DNA of 41,970 nucleotides. Origin: a virus. The notes beneath the pieces were generated by a model. The model saw nothing but the letters and a program-made list of their open reading frames with translations. It was not told the origin of the DNA and ran no database searches. The stretch's first letter is position 1, and each line of letters begins with the position of its first letter. The position numbers and the translations under genes were made by a program. The stretch spans positions 1-41,970 of IMG/VR virus record IMGVR_UViG_3300010885_052497; one strand, written 5' to 3'. Positions 27,585-35,287 of this stretch are shown one piece after another.

Positions 27585-28385
27585 TTATTCTAGGAATTCT
27601 GACTTTTTAAATTTAGATAAGTTTAAAGTTGCATTTCCGGTATGTTTATAGTTGTAATACATTTCAATATATGCATTTTTTAGTGCATTTACAACTCGAG
27701 TGATATATTGGGTTTTCACTCCGGTACGATCTCTAATTAGTATATAAAGAGCTTTCTTATTGAAATTTTCAATATTAACTCTATTTCGAAATAATTCTAA
27801 AACTGAATCTGCTACACAAATATCTGCTTGTTTTTTAAATAATACTGTTAAATTAGTATCAATATAATCAACAAACAAATCCATGAATTCTTTCTTTTCA
27901 GCTACTTCTTCTTCCCTAAGCACTTCATTGATAATATTTCTAGCATCATCTATTGCTTCAGTTGGTTCTGTATTTTTAAATTTATTATAATTAGAATTAT
28001 TATGAATAATCAAATAATTTTTAGCTATAATTGAAAAATAAGAAAATGCTTTTCCTTTATTTGGATCAACATACTTATGAATTTTTTCATTTAGAAATGC
28101 AACTGTTTCATGTTTAACATCTTCATAAGGAACATCAAAATGATAAAACTTAAACGTATGAATTATATTTTCAACTAATTTATCAAATGGATATTTAATT
28201 TCAGCTTCATATAATCGATTACGTTCATATACATTATCTAATGAATTATACAATAATATTGCATTTTCAGTTTCTTTTGTAAAGTATTGTTTATTTTTAG
28301 GCTTTCGTCCCCTAGTTTTAGGTTCTATAACCTCTATTGTAATAGGTACATCTATTATCAGCAATTCTTTAATTTCCTCCGTCAT
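27585..28385 (-). CDS. RNA polymerase sigma factor for late genes (gp55-like)
   Basis: 266 residues. An AT-hook-like RGRKPK (25-30) precedes helical segments. Residues 105-126 (YVDPNKGKAFSYFSIIAKNY) match the region 2 pattern of sigma-70 proteins (fDPxkG..FSty.....), which melts the -10 DNA and contacts core polymerase. The C-terminal part (VLELFRNRVNIENFNKKALY, GVKTQYITRVVNALK) could hold region 4-like helices. T4-like phages use the reduced sigma gp55 for late promoters; length and domain content fit. It lies next to the structural genes, six of which share an ATATTTAT element. It overlaps the upstream membrane gene by 17 bases. The assignment rests on motifs only. Confidence 0.75.
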   Translation of the reverse strand: MTEEIKELLIIDVPITIEVIEPKTRGRKPKNKQYFTKETENAILLYNSLDNVYERNRLYEAEIKYPFDKLVENIIHTFKFYHFDVPYEDVKHETVAFLNEKIHKYVDPNKGKAFSYFSIIAKNYLIIHNNSNYNKFKNTEPTEAIDDARNIINEVLREEEVAEKKEFMDLFVDYIDTNLTVLFKKQADICVADSVLELFRNRVNIENFNKKALYILIRDRTGVKTQYITRVVNALKNAYIEMYYNYKHTGNATLNLSKFKKSEFLE

Positions 28386-28668
28386 AATATGATTGTACTG
28401 TTTGATTTAATTCTGTATGTAATGTTACAATTTCTTTAAATACAAAACCTACTTCGTCGTCTGCTTCAAAAGAGCCTTTAATATCTATTTCCTTTAAACG
28501 AATTTCAGTTTGTAATACCTTTTCTCTTATTTCATCAAATATTATTTGATATTCATCTGCTATTGTTACTACTCCTGATTCTAGTTTTTCTACTTGCTTA
28601 AGTAAATTAAAACAACCATATATCAGAATAGCTATTATTATAATTAATACTGTTACTACTATATACAT
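28369..28668 (-). CDS. Small membrane-anchored coiled-coil protein
   Basis: 99 residues from the ATG at 28668 (MYIVVTVLIIIIAILIYGCF). An upstream ATG at 28689 would add seven residues and overlap the HD gene by 20 bases; the 28668 start directly follows its stop (TAATATG), like other junctions here. One N-terminal transmembrane helix is followed by a cytoplasmic amphipathic/coiled-coil tail (LLKQVEKLESGVVTIADEYQ, IFDEIREKVLQTEIRLKEID). Unknown function; a membrane-tethered regulator or lysis accessory are guesses. It overlaps the sigma-factor gene by 17 bases. Confidence 0.6.
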   Translation of the reverse strand: MYIVVTVLIIIIAILIYGCFNLLKQVEKLESGVVTIADEYQIIFDEIREKVLQTEIRLKEIDIKGSFEADDEVGFVFKEIVTLHTELNQTVQSYYDGGN

Positions 28669-28669
28669 A

Positions 28670-29413
28670 TTATCCAAATATTGCGTCAAATGCCGATTTT
28701 AGATTTTCATCTGCTATAGGATTATTGACAGTTGTTAATTTTGATTTAACTTTTGAAGTAGCAATACTATTTACTACAGGGGTTGAATGGTTTTGGTATC
28801 CTTCAATTACAGTAGCTAAATGATCAGCGTGATGTAATAAAATAGGCATATCACAATTAAGTGAAAACTCTGGAGATCCTCCCATCAAGTAAGATTCATT
28901 GCCTTTAGAGTATAAACCATCATGTAATTTAATTGCTAAATATTCATTTTCTGAAACATCTATTCCATATTCTTGAAGTAAAAATACACTTCTATCTGGA
29001 ACCTTCATGAAGGTTAGTTTACCATTAATTTTGTAAATCTGTCCTCTTTTAACGTGCCAATCTGAATCATTTGGAATATAATAATCTTCTTTAGCATTTC
29101 CAATTTTACCTAAATCATGATTTATTGCTGCAAATACTAATTCCTCTTTAGTAAAATTTCCAGTATTAGCTCCTGCTGCGTCCCATGTATCATATAATTT
29201 TAAAGAACATTTTACGACTCTATTTACGTGATCAATATAACCGCCGGGAAAACAATTATGTCTTGTTGAATGTGATGATGCGGGTGCAGTACAAATCTTT
29301 TCTGCTAATCCTTCATACATTATAATAAGTTTTTCTTTTCTTGGACTTGAAATATAATCGCTTATCGTATTCATCAATAAGTCCCATTGCTTGTCGACAT
29401 CTTCTATTTTCAT
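28670..29413 (-). CDS. HD-domain phosphohydrolase
   Basis: 247 residues. The metal-binding HD signature is complete: H62 (GGYIDHVNRV), H99-D100 (INHDLGKIG), then LLHHADHLA near residue 195. RHNCFPGGYIDH resembles the YhaM-like 3'-5' exonuclease and related phosphohydrolase HD group. The substrate may be nucleotides, cyclic nucleotides or RNA ends; sequence alone does not decide. It lies between ClpP-like protease and a membrane gene, apparently in one operon ending with the late sigma factor. Phage HD proteins can act in dNTP metabolism or against host nucleotide signalling, which is speculation here. Confidence 0.8.
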   Translation of the reverse strand: MKIEDVDKQWDLLMNTISDYISSPRKEKLIIMYEGLAEKICTAPASSHSTRHNCFPGGYIDHVNRVVKCSLKLYDTWDAAGANTGNFTKEELVFAAINHDLGKIGNAKEDYYIPNDSDWHVKRGQIYKINGKLTFMKVPDRSVFLLQEYGIDVSENEYLAIKLHDGLYSKGNESYLMGGSPEFSLNCDMPILLHHADHLATVIEGYQNHSTPVVNSIATSKVKSKLTTVNNPIADENLKSAFDAIFG

Positions 29414-29425
29414 AACTTGTTTTTA

Positions 29426-30058
29426 TTAAATGATTTCGTCAATTACTCCTAATTCTTTTGCCTTTGCTGCGGATATATAAAAATCTTTTCTGCATGCATT
29501 TCTCCAAAACTCTTCAGTTTGTGTAGTTTTAGCTGCCATCATAGTATAAAAATCATTTTCTAAACCATCTATATGGTCAGCATTTGCTTTGATATCAGCT
29601 GACTTACCAAATATTTCAGCTGAAGCTTCATGAAGCATAATAGTTGTTAATTTAGATGCTACTCTTTTTCCAGTGCCACATGCTAAAATCATTGCGGCTG
29701 CTGACATTGCTCTTCCTCTAGCAATAATATTAACTGGTACGGCCAAGGATTCAATATAATCAATCATTCCTAAAGCTTCATACACATCTCCTCCATTAGA
29801 GTTAATCATTAAATTAATAGGATCTTCAGCGTTTTCTTCAGGTCGGTTATCTAGTACAATTCTTACTTTGGAAATTAAGTCAAATAAATTACCTAACATT
29901 ATATCACCATGTAAATAAATTATTGAGTCATTAATATTAAGACCATAATCTATTTCATTAAATATAGAATCTTCTTTAATATCTTCTAATAAATCCTTTT
30001 TCTTTTGTGGTTTCAATGGCTCATCATAAATAGTGTCCATACGTATATTTTTTATCAT
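29426..30058 (-). CDS. ClpP-like serine protease
   Basis: 210 residues from the ATG at 30058 (MIKNIRMDTIYDEP). A longer frame needs a TTG at 30076, and a shorter ATG exists at 30040. The ClpP fold is clear: LMINSNGGDVYEALGMIDYI is the substrate-groove strand. The catalytic triad is present: S119 (GRAMSAAAM), H143 (MLHEAS) and D192 (KDFYIS). ClpP normally needs a ClpX/ClpA unfoldase; no partner is in this window, so it may borrow the host's, act alone on peptides, or mature phage capsid proteins as ClpP-type head proteases do. The position away from head genes leaves the role open. Confidence 0.9.
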   Translation of the reverse strand: MIKNIRMDTIYDEPLKPQKKKDLLEDIKEDSIFNEIDYGLNINDSIIYLHGDIMLGNLFDLISKVRIVLDNRPEENAEDPINLMINSNGGDVYEALGMIDYIESLAVPVNIIARGRAMSAAAMILACGTGKRVASKLTTIMLHEASAEIFGKSADIKANADHIDGLENDFYTMMAAKTTQTEEFWRNACRKDFYISAAKAKELGVIDEII

Positions 30059-30106
30059 AGTGATTTTTAATTTCAATTAATATAAGGATTTCTTTTGAAA
30101 GATTCT

Positions 30107-30631
30107 TTACATTAATTTATTTAATTGACGAGATGCTTTTGTTAAGTTTCTAGCTAACTCTGAGCGTTTACCTTTTCTAGTCTCTACAATTAGTTCTGAT
30201 TTAAGATGTTTGATTTCTTTTCCAAGAGCTATAATAGCATCTTGTTTTTCTTGAAGTGACATTTTTACTTTTTCTACTTTTGGAGCAATAACTGTTATGG
30301 GTAAAGTACCTTTTAAATCTGTTTGCTCAACGCCTTTATGAAAAACAGTACCATCAGCTGCAACAAATAATCTCATAAATTTCCAACCTTTTGGTCGATC
30401 AGATTTAATTGTACTTCCTCTTTCAACAGGCGGTTCAACTACTTGATTAACACATCGATGACATAATACAGCAGTTGCTTTTTCAGATACAATTACCCAT
30501 TCATTACATAAATTCTTTTTCCACCATCTTCCGCCTGGTTGTGAATTTTGACAAATCATAATTCTTTGTCCTGATTTATCTGTTTTAGATTTCCATTTTA
30601 GTTTACTGATTTCTTTAACTTGCTTTGCCAT
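30107..30631 (-). CDS. Cysteine-rich (zinc ribbon-like) phage protein, function unknown
   Basis: 174 residues. C27, C42, C57 and C60 (ending CHRC) can form a zinc ribbon in the N-terminal 60 residues, preceded by basic sequence (KLKWKSKTDKSG). A conserved-looking central segment follows (RPKGWKFMRLFVAADGTVFH), then a basic C-terminal coiled coil (KQDAIIALGKEIKHLKSELI, KGKRSELARNLTKASRQL). Nucleic acid or ribosome binding would fit the charge but is not shown. It lies 19 bases after the membrane gene and 48 bases before ClpP. Confidence 0.65.
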   Translation of the reverse strand: MAKQVKEISKLKWKSKTDKSGQRIMICQNSQPGGRWWKKNLCNEWVIVSEKATAVLCHRCVNQVVEPPVERGSTIKSDRPKGWKFMRLFVAADGTVFHKGVEQTDLKGTLPITVIAPKVEKVKMSLQEKQDAIIALGKEIKHLKSELIVETRKGKRSELARNLTKASRQLNKLM

Positions 30632-30649
30632 AACTTATTTATTTAATTA

Positions 30650-31711
30650 TTAATATATTTTAACACCACTGCCATATTGTTGAGATAATTTTTTTTGTTT
30701 TTCTAATTGCCTAGCATTAACTGGTGGTACTACATGAGCCTCTTCTTCTTGTGGTATAGTATCCAATGGGATTGTTTCGATTGGTTCTTGGGGTGTTTCT
30801 AATTGAATATCACTTACTATTTCTTCAAGTTCTTCTTCAATAATATTGTCTGTAGTATTATATAATCCTAATTCTTCATCGGATTTCATAATATTAATAA
30901 TTACTTGTTTCTGTTCGTCTTTATTTTCATTCAAATAATTAAATGCTAATACCATACAAATTGCTAATGGATCAAATACAATCATGAATAATATAATTAA
31001 AATATTTACAACAGTGTCCATTCTAATTCCTGAAACTTTTGATATATAAGTAAGTGAACCTAACTCTGAAGCAACATCACTTTGCAAATTTGCTTGAGTA
31101 GATTGTAATTTCAATCTAGATGATTCTAATGAAAATTTAACAATACTATCATTTAAAATATTAATATCTTTATTTAACTGAGTAATAGATATATCAGTTT
31201 TATTAGCACTCCTGTCTGCAGATCTAGAACTTTTATTTAAAGTAACTAATTGTGTTGCTCTAGACTCTTGAGAATTTCTAATATTAGATAAATTGGTTAG
31301 TTGAGTTGTTTTAATCTCTAACTGAGTTTTATACGAAGTTAGATTATTATCAAAATATGATTTTTTAATTGATATACTATCATTCTGTGAAATAGATAAA
31401 TCATATTTTGATTTTGTGTTTTGATATGCGCCTGACAAGAATCCGTATATACCTATAGAAGTAATTAATGCAATTATAGCAATTGCTGCTATTAAATATG
31501 CCCTTAAAACTTTATTTACAGTAGACCAAGTACGATAAAGGAATGAAGCAATAACTAATTTAGAAGCTTCTAATGTCGAAGCCATAAATACTACAGCCGC
31601 AAACGCGCCAGCAAATAATTTCGATAGACCTACTATTGAAAAAAACGCCGCGCATGCAGCTAAAGCTAATGCAATAATTCCTACTAATATTTTTAGTAAG
31701 GTTTTATTCAT
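30650..31711 (-). CDS. Polytopic membrane protein with central coiled coil, function unknown
   Basis: 353 residues. Three hydrophobic segments lie near the N-terminus (LLKILVGIIALALAACAAFF, LFAGAFAAVVFMAS, AYLIAAIAIIALITSIGIYG). A ~120-residue serine/threonine/lysine-rich coiled coil follows (YKTQLEIKTTQLTNLSNIRN, ITQLNKDINILNDSIVKFSL), then a fourth membrane segment (VVNILIILFMIVFDPLAICM) and an acidic, proline-rich tail. The layout suggests a loop crossing the periplasm or cytoplasm between two membrane anchors. Possible roles include superinfection control or membrane tethering of phage functions; none is supported directly. Its ATG overlaps the upstream 59-aa gene by 8 bases. Confidence 0.7.
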   Translation of the reverse strand: MNKTLLKILVGIIALALAACAAFFSIVGLSKLFAGAFAAVVFMASTLEASKLVIASFLYRTWSTVNKVLRAYLIAAIAIIALITSIGIYGFLSGAYQNTKSKYDLSISQNDSISIKKSYFDNNLTSYKTQLEIKTTQLTNLSNIRNSQESRATQLVTLNKSSRSADRSANKTDISITQLNKDINILNDSIVKFSLESSRLKLQSTQANLQSDVASELGSLTYISKVSGIRMDTVVNILIILFMIVFDPLAICMVLAFNYLNENKDEQKQVIINIMKSDEELGLYNTTDNIIEEELEEIVSDIQLETPQEPIETIPLDTIPQEEEAHVVPPVNARQLEKQKKLSQQYGSGVKIY

Positions 31712-31883
31712 TTGGCTCTAATCCCAATCGTTCAACCACATTATCAATTTCAGATATAATTTGGTTAATAAATAAAATAGCCTCTTTTGCAGACATATCT
31801 GCATTTTCAATGGCGCGTTGAAGAGTTTTTAGTTTCATTGACTGTGCCTCTAATTTACTTAATGTGCTTTCTTTGTATCGCAT
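31704..31883 (-). CDS. Small helical protein (59 aa)
   Basis: ATG at 31883, TAA at 31704-31706. The protein begins MRYKESTLSKLEAQSMK and is almost wholly helical with heptad-like spacing (LKTLQRAIENADMSAKEAIL, FINQIISEIDNVVERLGLEP). The 8-base overlap with the membrane protein start, the full reading frame between two gaps and sensible amino-acid composition support a real gene. Function unknown. Confidence 0.6.
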   Translation of the reverse strand: MRYKESTLSKLEAQSMKLKTLQRAIENADMSAKEAILFINQIISEIDNVVERLGLEPNE

Positions 31884-31996
31884 GGCAATATATATTTTTA
31901 TTGTTATTAATAATTCTTTAATAGTATTATAATAATAAATATTATATTATTAATATTAATAAAGAAAATATAATTATGTAACTGTTTTTAAAACAG
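31884..31996 (-). other. AT-rich intergenic gap with hairpin
   Basis: 113 bases of nearly pure A/T between UvdE and the 59-aa gene. A perfect inverted repeat, taactgtttt / aaaacagtta, straddles the UvdE stop codon (about 31979-31999). On the minus strand it is followed by CATAATTATATTTTC, not a clean T-run, so a weak terminator is possible. Confidence 0.4.
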
Positions 31997-32908
31997 TTAA
32001 TTTTTTGAAAGAATTTTTCGATAATTTAAAACAGCCAATTCTTTCGCTTTGGCTTCTATCATTATATCAATATCAAATCCATGAGTATCTATATAGTTAA
32101 TAACGTAATCTGAATGCGCTCTAGGATTAAGCTTGTCATTAGATTCGTGTAACGATTTCGACTCAGAATAATGAACGACCGGCTTACAGTCGCCCCAAGT
32201 AGATATTGCTAATTGTAAAGCCTCTTGTTCAGACTGACCGCCATCATTAAATGTATGATGATGATAATCAAAAACAATAGGCACTTTTGTGTGTCTATGA
32301 ATTAATTCATATAAATCTTTTACTGAATACATAGATGCTTTATCATCGTTTTCAATAGTTAAACGGCTACGAACTGCCTCGGATAATCTATGAAAGTTTT
32401 TACACCATGTTTCAGCAGCTGCATACTTATCTCCATAAGTAGCACCTACATGTATATTAATCTTATTATAAGGAGTTTTAGATAAACCTAAAAAATCAAA
32501 TAATAAGCCATGCATCTCTAAATCTAATATAGTGTTAACAATAACAGATTCTTTAGAAGATGCTAATAAATTAAATGGGCCTGGATGCGACGTAATACGA
32601 ATATTATTATCTATCGCATATTGACCACATCGTGCCAATACTTTTTTAATTTCAATAATATCTGGAAATGCATCTACACCTACTTTGTTACCCCATGGAA
32701 AGATATCTCCGGAAATTCTAAAAAAGAAAATGCCATTGTCGACATTCCATTTTAAAATCTTTTCGAGATCTATTGCATTTTGTAAAGCTAATTCTGAAGC
32801 ATACTCTATACCTTTCGAGTCTAAAGTTGCTTTGCGTAGAGTTCGACCGGTAAGAATTCCTTTCTTACCTAAAGTCATATTAATACAAGCATAACCGATA
32901 TTTACCAT
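31997..32908 (-). CDS. uvdE: UV damage endonuclease (UvdE/UVDE family)
   Basis: 303 residues, normal family length. The TIM-barrel and metal-site motifs are in order: IGYACINMTL (N-terminus), FRISGDIFPWG, ITSHPGPF, INIHVGA, TIENDD, VFDYHHHTFN and VVHYSESK. These supply the histidines, glutamates and aspartate that bind the catalytic metals, and the lysine of SESK lies where the family has a modified lysine. The enzyme nicks DNA 5' of cyclobutane dimers and 6-4 photoproducts to start repair. T4 uses the unrelated DenV for this task. It has its own host-type promoter. UV exposure of virions in surface water is a plausible selective reason. Confidence 0.95.
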   Translation of the reverse strand: MVNIGYACINMTLGKKGILTGRTLRKATLDSKGIEYASELALQNAIDLEKILKWNVDNGIFFFRISGDIFPWGNKVGVDAFPDIIEIKKVLARCGQYAIDNNIRITSHPGPFNLLASSKESVIVNTILDLEMHGLLFDFLGLSKTPYNKINIHVGATYGDKYAAAETWCKNFHRLSEAVRSRLTIENDDKASMYSVKDLYELIHRHTKVPIVFDYHHHTFNDGGQSEQEALQLAISTWGDCKPVVHYSESKSLHESNDKLNPRAHSDYVINYIDTHGFDIDIMIEAKAKELAVLNYRKILSKN

Positions 32909-32934
32909 TTTTTATTTTTTATTTTTTAATACTA

Positions 32935-32966
32935 TAAATTTAATTAAACCTTTTGATAAAACCAAA
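32935..32966 (-). promoter_or_regulatory. Host-type (-33/-7) promoter for UvdE
   Basis: The minus strand has TTTGG at 32966-32962, 19 bases, then TAAATTTA at 32942-32935. This is close to the TTTG-N19-TAnnTTTG promoter described for Bacteroidota. The ATG follows 26 bases later, after an A/T tract. Confidence 0.55.
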
Positions 32967-33179
32967 TTATTCTTCAACTATTTCTTCAAGCACATCTTCA
33001 AATTCAATAGAAGGTATTTCTTTACAAAAGAACATCATGTTTTCTTTTTTCAAAGCAATGTCGACGTCTAACCATTTTTTAATAGTATCAACGTCTTTAA
33101 TTCTTTCTACGGGATATGCTCGAACTACTTGATATAAAATATCATTGAAGCTTACAAATTCTTTACCTGAGTGGTACAT
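32967..33179 (-). CDS. Small acidic protein (70 aa), function unknown
   Basis: Starts MYHSGKEFVSFNDILYQVVR and ends in an acidic run (FEDVLEEIVEE). No motif. It begins 3 bases after the 149-aa gene's stop, as part of the same tight array of small genes. Real by spacing and composition; function not recognised. Confidence 0.55.
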   Translation of the reverse strand: MYHSGKEFVSFNDILYQVVRAYPVERIKDVDTIKKWLDVDIALKKENMMFFCKEIPSIEFEDVLEEIVEE

Positions 33180-33182
33180 AAC

Positions 33183-33632
33183 TTAATTGTATGTTAATGG
33201 TGGAAGTTTACCTATGATATTATAAACTTTACAATATCGTTGTTTATGAAATAAATCTGATTGTGCAATCGTTAATTGAATTTCAGATAATAAATAACCT
33301 TTTGTATATAATTCTTTGACAGCATCTTCAATTAAATTTAATGATTTAGAATTTAATATAATTTTATTGTTAATAATTAACATATTAACTAAAGCTTTTT
33401 CATTAATAGAAGATTCTATTATATAAAATAATTTATTTTGAATTTGATCAATAACAGATTGCATTTTGTCAGAATCTTTTTCAATTGTATCTGAATTGAA
33501 TTCTTCTGTAGAACCTACGCCATATACTTGATCACAAATTAAATCATAAATAAATAATAACTTTTCATCAGCTTCTAAACTCATAAAAAAATCATAATCA
33601 GATTCGTCAATGATATAATCACTAAAATTCAT
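33183..33632 (-). CDS. Acidic helical protein, function unknown
   Basis: 149 residues from the ATG at 33632 (MNFSDYIIDESDYDFFMSLE). A longer frame from 33680 would overlap the upstream gene by 59 bases; the chosen start gives an 11-base overlap, in line with neighbouring junctions. It is rich in leucine, isoleucine, glutamate and aspartate with helical periodicity (LVNMLIINNKIILNSKSLNL) and a more basic end. No catalytic motif. Confidence 0.55.
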   Translation of the reverse strand: MNFSDYIIDESDYDFFMSLEADEKLLFIYDLICDQVYGVGSTEEFNSDTIEKDSDKMQSVIDQIQNKLFYIIESSINEKALVNMLIINNKIILNSKSLNLIEDAVKELYTKGYLLSEIQLTIAQSDLFHKQRYCKVYNIIGKLPPLTYN

Positions 33633-33849
33633 AATCTTTTCCTTTAAGGTATATATCGTGAGATAGCCATATTGGATCAATATGCTCTTTTACTTTATTA
33701 AAGATTGTTGGATGTGAAAAAAACGTTTTAAGTTGGAATTGACGCTCTATAGAATTTTTAATAGAGTTGTGTTCAGATAATTTATCTAGCTCTATTCTAG
33801 ATAATTTAGACAAATATGATTCTAAAATCGTACCTTTGATACTATACAT
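33622..33849 (-). CDS. Small protein (75 aa), function unknown
   Basis: Starts MYSIKGTILESYLSKLSRIE; mixed charge and probably helical. It overlaps the upstream 122-aa gene by 8 bases and the downstream 149-aa gene by 11, the compact pattern of phage early operons. Nothing recognised. Confidence 0.55.
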   Translation of the reverse strand: MYSIKGTILESYLSKLSRIELDKLSEHNSIKNSIERQFQLKTFFSHPTIFNKVKEHIDPIWLSHDIYLKGKDYEF

Positions 33850-34210
33850 ATTTTTTGTGTATTAAATTTAATGTTTTTGTTAATTCATTAGTTAATGAGT
33901 ATCCATTATTAACAAACTTAATACATAATGCTACTACAGTATATTCTGTACTAGACTCAGATACTAAATTTTTTAGTAACAAATGACGTAACATTTGTAA
34001 TTTGTTTAAGACTTTAACTTTCACATCATGATCGTTATAACCTTCAATATTAAATTCTGCACATAAACTTTCTTCTAATAAAATAGAATCTACTGCGGAT
34101 TGTAATCCGGCAGACTTATCATCTACTAAGCCTCGCAGCGCATCTGCATACGCTGCTTTACTTAATAAATCTTGTATCATTTGCTCGAAAGGAAGAGCAG
34201 ACTTTGACAT
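33842..34210 (-). CDS. Helical protein (122 aa), function unknown
   Basis: Starts MSKSALPFEQMIQDLLSKAA. Soluble, helical and leucine-rich (KVKVLNKLQMLRHLLLKNLV), without motif. It begins 4 bases after the membrane-anchored 84-aa gene. Unknown. Confidence 0.55.
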   Translation of the reverse strand: MSKSALPFEQMIQDLLSKAAYADALRGLVDDKSAGLQSAVDSILLEESLCAEFNIEGYNDHDVKVKVLNKLQMLRHLLLKNLVSESSTEYTVVALCIKFVNNGYSLTNELTKTLNLIHKKYV

Positions 34211-34214
34211 TGTA

Positions 34215-34469
34215 CTAAACTTTTGTCGGTTTAGCCACTGCTTTCTTTTTTGAGAAGACAGCAGGTTTTTCTTTTTGAGTTACTTCCTTAGAAGTTGCCT
34301 TTAGTTTTTGTATCAACTCGGCCTTTGCAATTAACAAAGCTTCTACTTGAGTTTGTAGTGAAGCAATGATTGCGTTTTTAATAATAATTTCTGCTTTAAG
34401 TTGATATGTTGTATATAAATTATACACAATAAACGCAACTGCAGCAATAGATAAAATAAGTAAAATCAT
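34215..34469 (-). CDS. Membrane-anchored coiled-coil protein (84 aa)
   Basis: The N-terminus MILLILSIAAVAFIVYNLYT is a transmembrane helix or uncleaved signal anchor. It is followed by a coiled coil (IIKNAIIASLQTQVEALLIA) and a lysine-rich tail (KKKAVAKPTKV). The architecture resembles inner-membrane spanins (Rz-like), but no outer-membrane partner with a lipobox is nearby and the neighbours are not lysis genes, so I leave it as unknown. Confidence 0.55.
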   Translation of the reverse strand: MILLILSIAAVAFIVYNLYTTYQLKAEIIIKNAIIASLQTQVEALLIAKAELIQKLKATSKEVTQKEKPAVFSKKKAVAKPTKV

Positions 34470-34481
34470 AATAATTGTTTT

Positions 34482-35261
34482 TTATTTAAAAATGAAAAAT
34501 GTAACATCGGTATCTAAATAATCTGCTCTACAAATTACTTTACCATATTTAGACATTAAAAATCCTAACCAATCAGATGCATTCCATGATACTAACATAG
34601 AATTTTCATCTTCAGTAGTGCCAATATTCAAATTGAATGCAACTCCAATTTTAGATTTTTCATACATCTTATCAATACACTGCTGTGTATATTCTGACAT
34701 ATCAGAATTATCATTTAAGTTGAACAATCCCGAGCCCATTATCCAATCATAATCAGCCCCGCCGTCTATAGATAATAAATCTACAGCTTCAACAGCTACT
34801 CCTGGATATTTTTGAGATGCAATATTTAAGATATTTGGGTTGTAATCAATTCCTTTATAATTAATAGGAGCGGCAGGGAATTGTTCAGATAAAAATCCTA
34901 ATAAATCTGCTCTACCACAACCTACATCTAATATAGAATTGTCTGGCTTGTAAAATGACGCTAACATAGCAAACAATAATGTTTGCTCTTCAGCGGTTGA
35001 CCAGCCTACAATTTCTGGCGCATTTATAAGATAATCAGGATCTATTACTTCGTCTGAAGTAATTTCATTTTGAATAGGTTCTAATTCCTTATCTACAATT
35101 TTTTCTTGATGTACTTCAATAGAGTTTACATCATCTTCTTGCGTATTTCTTTGAGCGTAATCCGGTATAGGTAAATGGATTTGCTCCGAAACAGCAACGT
35201 CTTCCATTTCAATGGTTTCTGTCATAACTTGGTTGTTTTTTTTAAAAATGTTTTTAAACAT
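34482..35261 (-). CDS. SAM-dependent methyltransferase (class I)
   Basis: 259 residues. After an acidic, probably disordered first ~80 residues comes a Rossmann methyltransferase: motif I LDVGCGRADLLG (111-122), the ribose-binding acidic residue in YKGIDYNP (D139), AVDLLSIDGG and YDWIMGSGLF. No DNA target-recognition motif (NPPY or DPPY) is visible, so a DNA base methylase is unlikely; small-molecule, RNA or protein substrates are possible. The long acidic extension is unusual for the family. It lies in the early/middle gene block, 26 bases after a 121-aa unknown gene. Confidence 0.8.
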   Translation of the reverse strand: MFKNIFKKNNQVMTETIEMEDVAVSEQIHLPIPDYAQRNTQEDDVNSIEVHQEKIVDKELEPIQNEITSDEVIDPDYLINAPEIVGWSTAEEQTLLFAMLASFYKPDNSILDVGCGRADLLGFLSEQFPAAPINYKGIDYNPNILNIASQKYPGVAVEAVDLLSIDGGADYDWIMGSGLFNLNDNSDMSEYTQQCIDKMYEKSKIGVAFNLNIGTTEDENSMLVSWNASDWLGFLMSKYGKVICRADYLDTDVTFFIFK

Positions 35262-35287
35262 AACTTAATTAACTGTTTAGGTTTATA

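Noticed and set aside
30059-30106. Early-type promoter before the ClpP-like gene
   Set aside because: A CTTATATTAA box and a TTCAAAAG spacer like the others are present, but there is no TTG/TTAGG box 19 bases upstream, so I did not list it.
34215-34469. Inner-membrane spanin (lysis gene)
   Set aside because: The topology fits, but there is no outer-membrane partner, endolysin or holin nearby.
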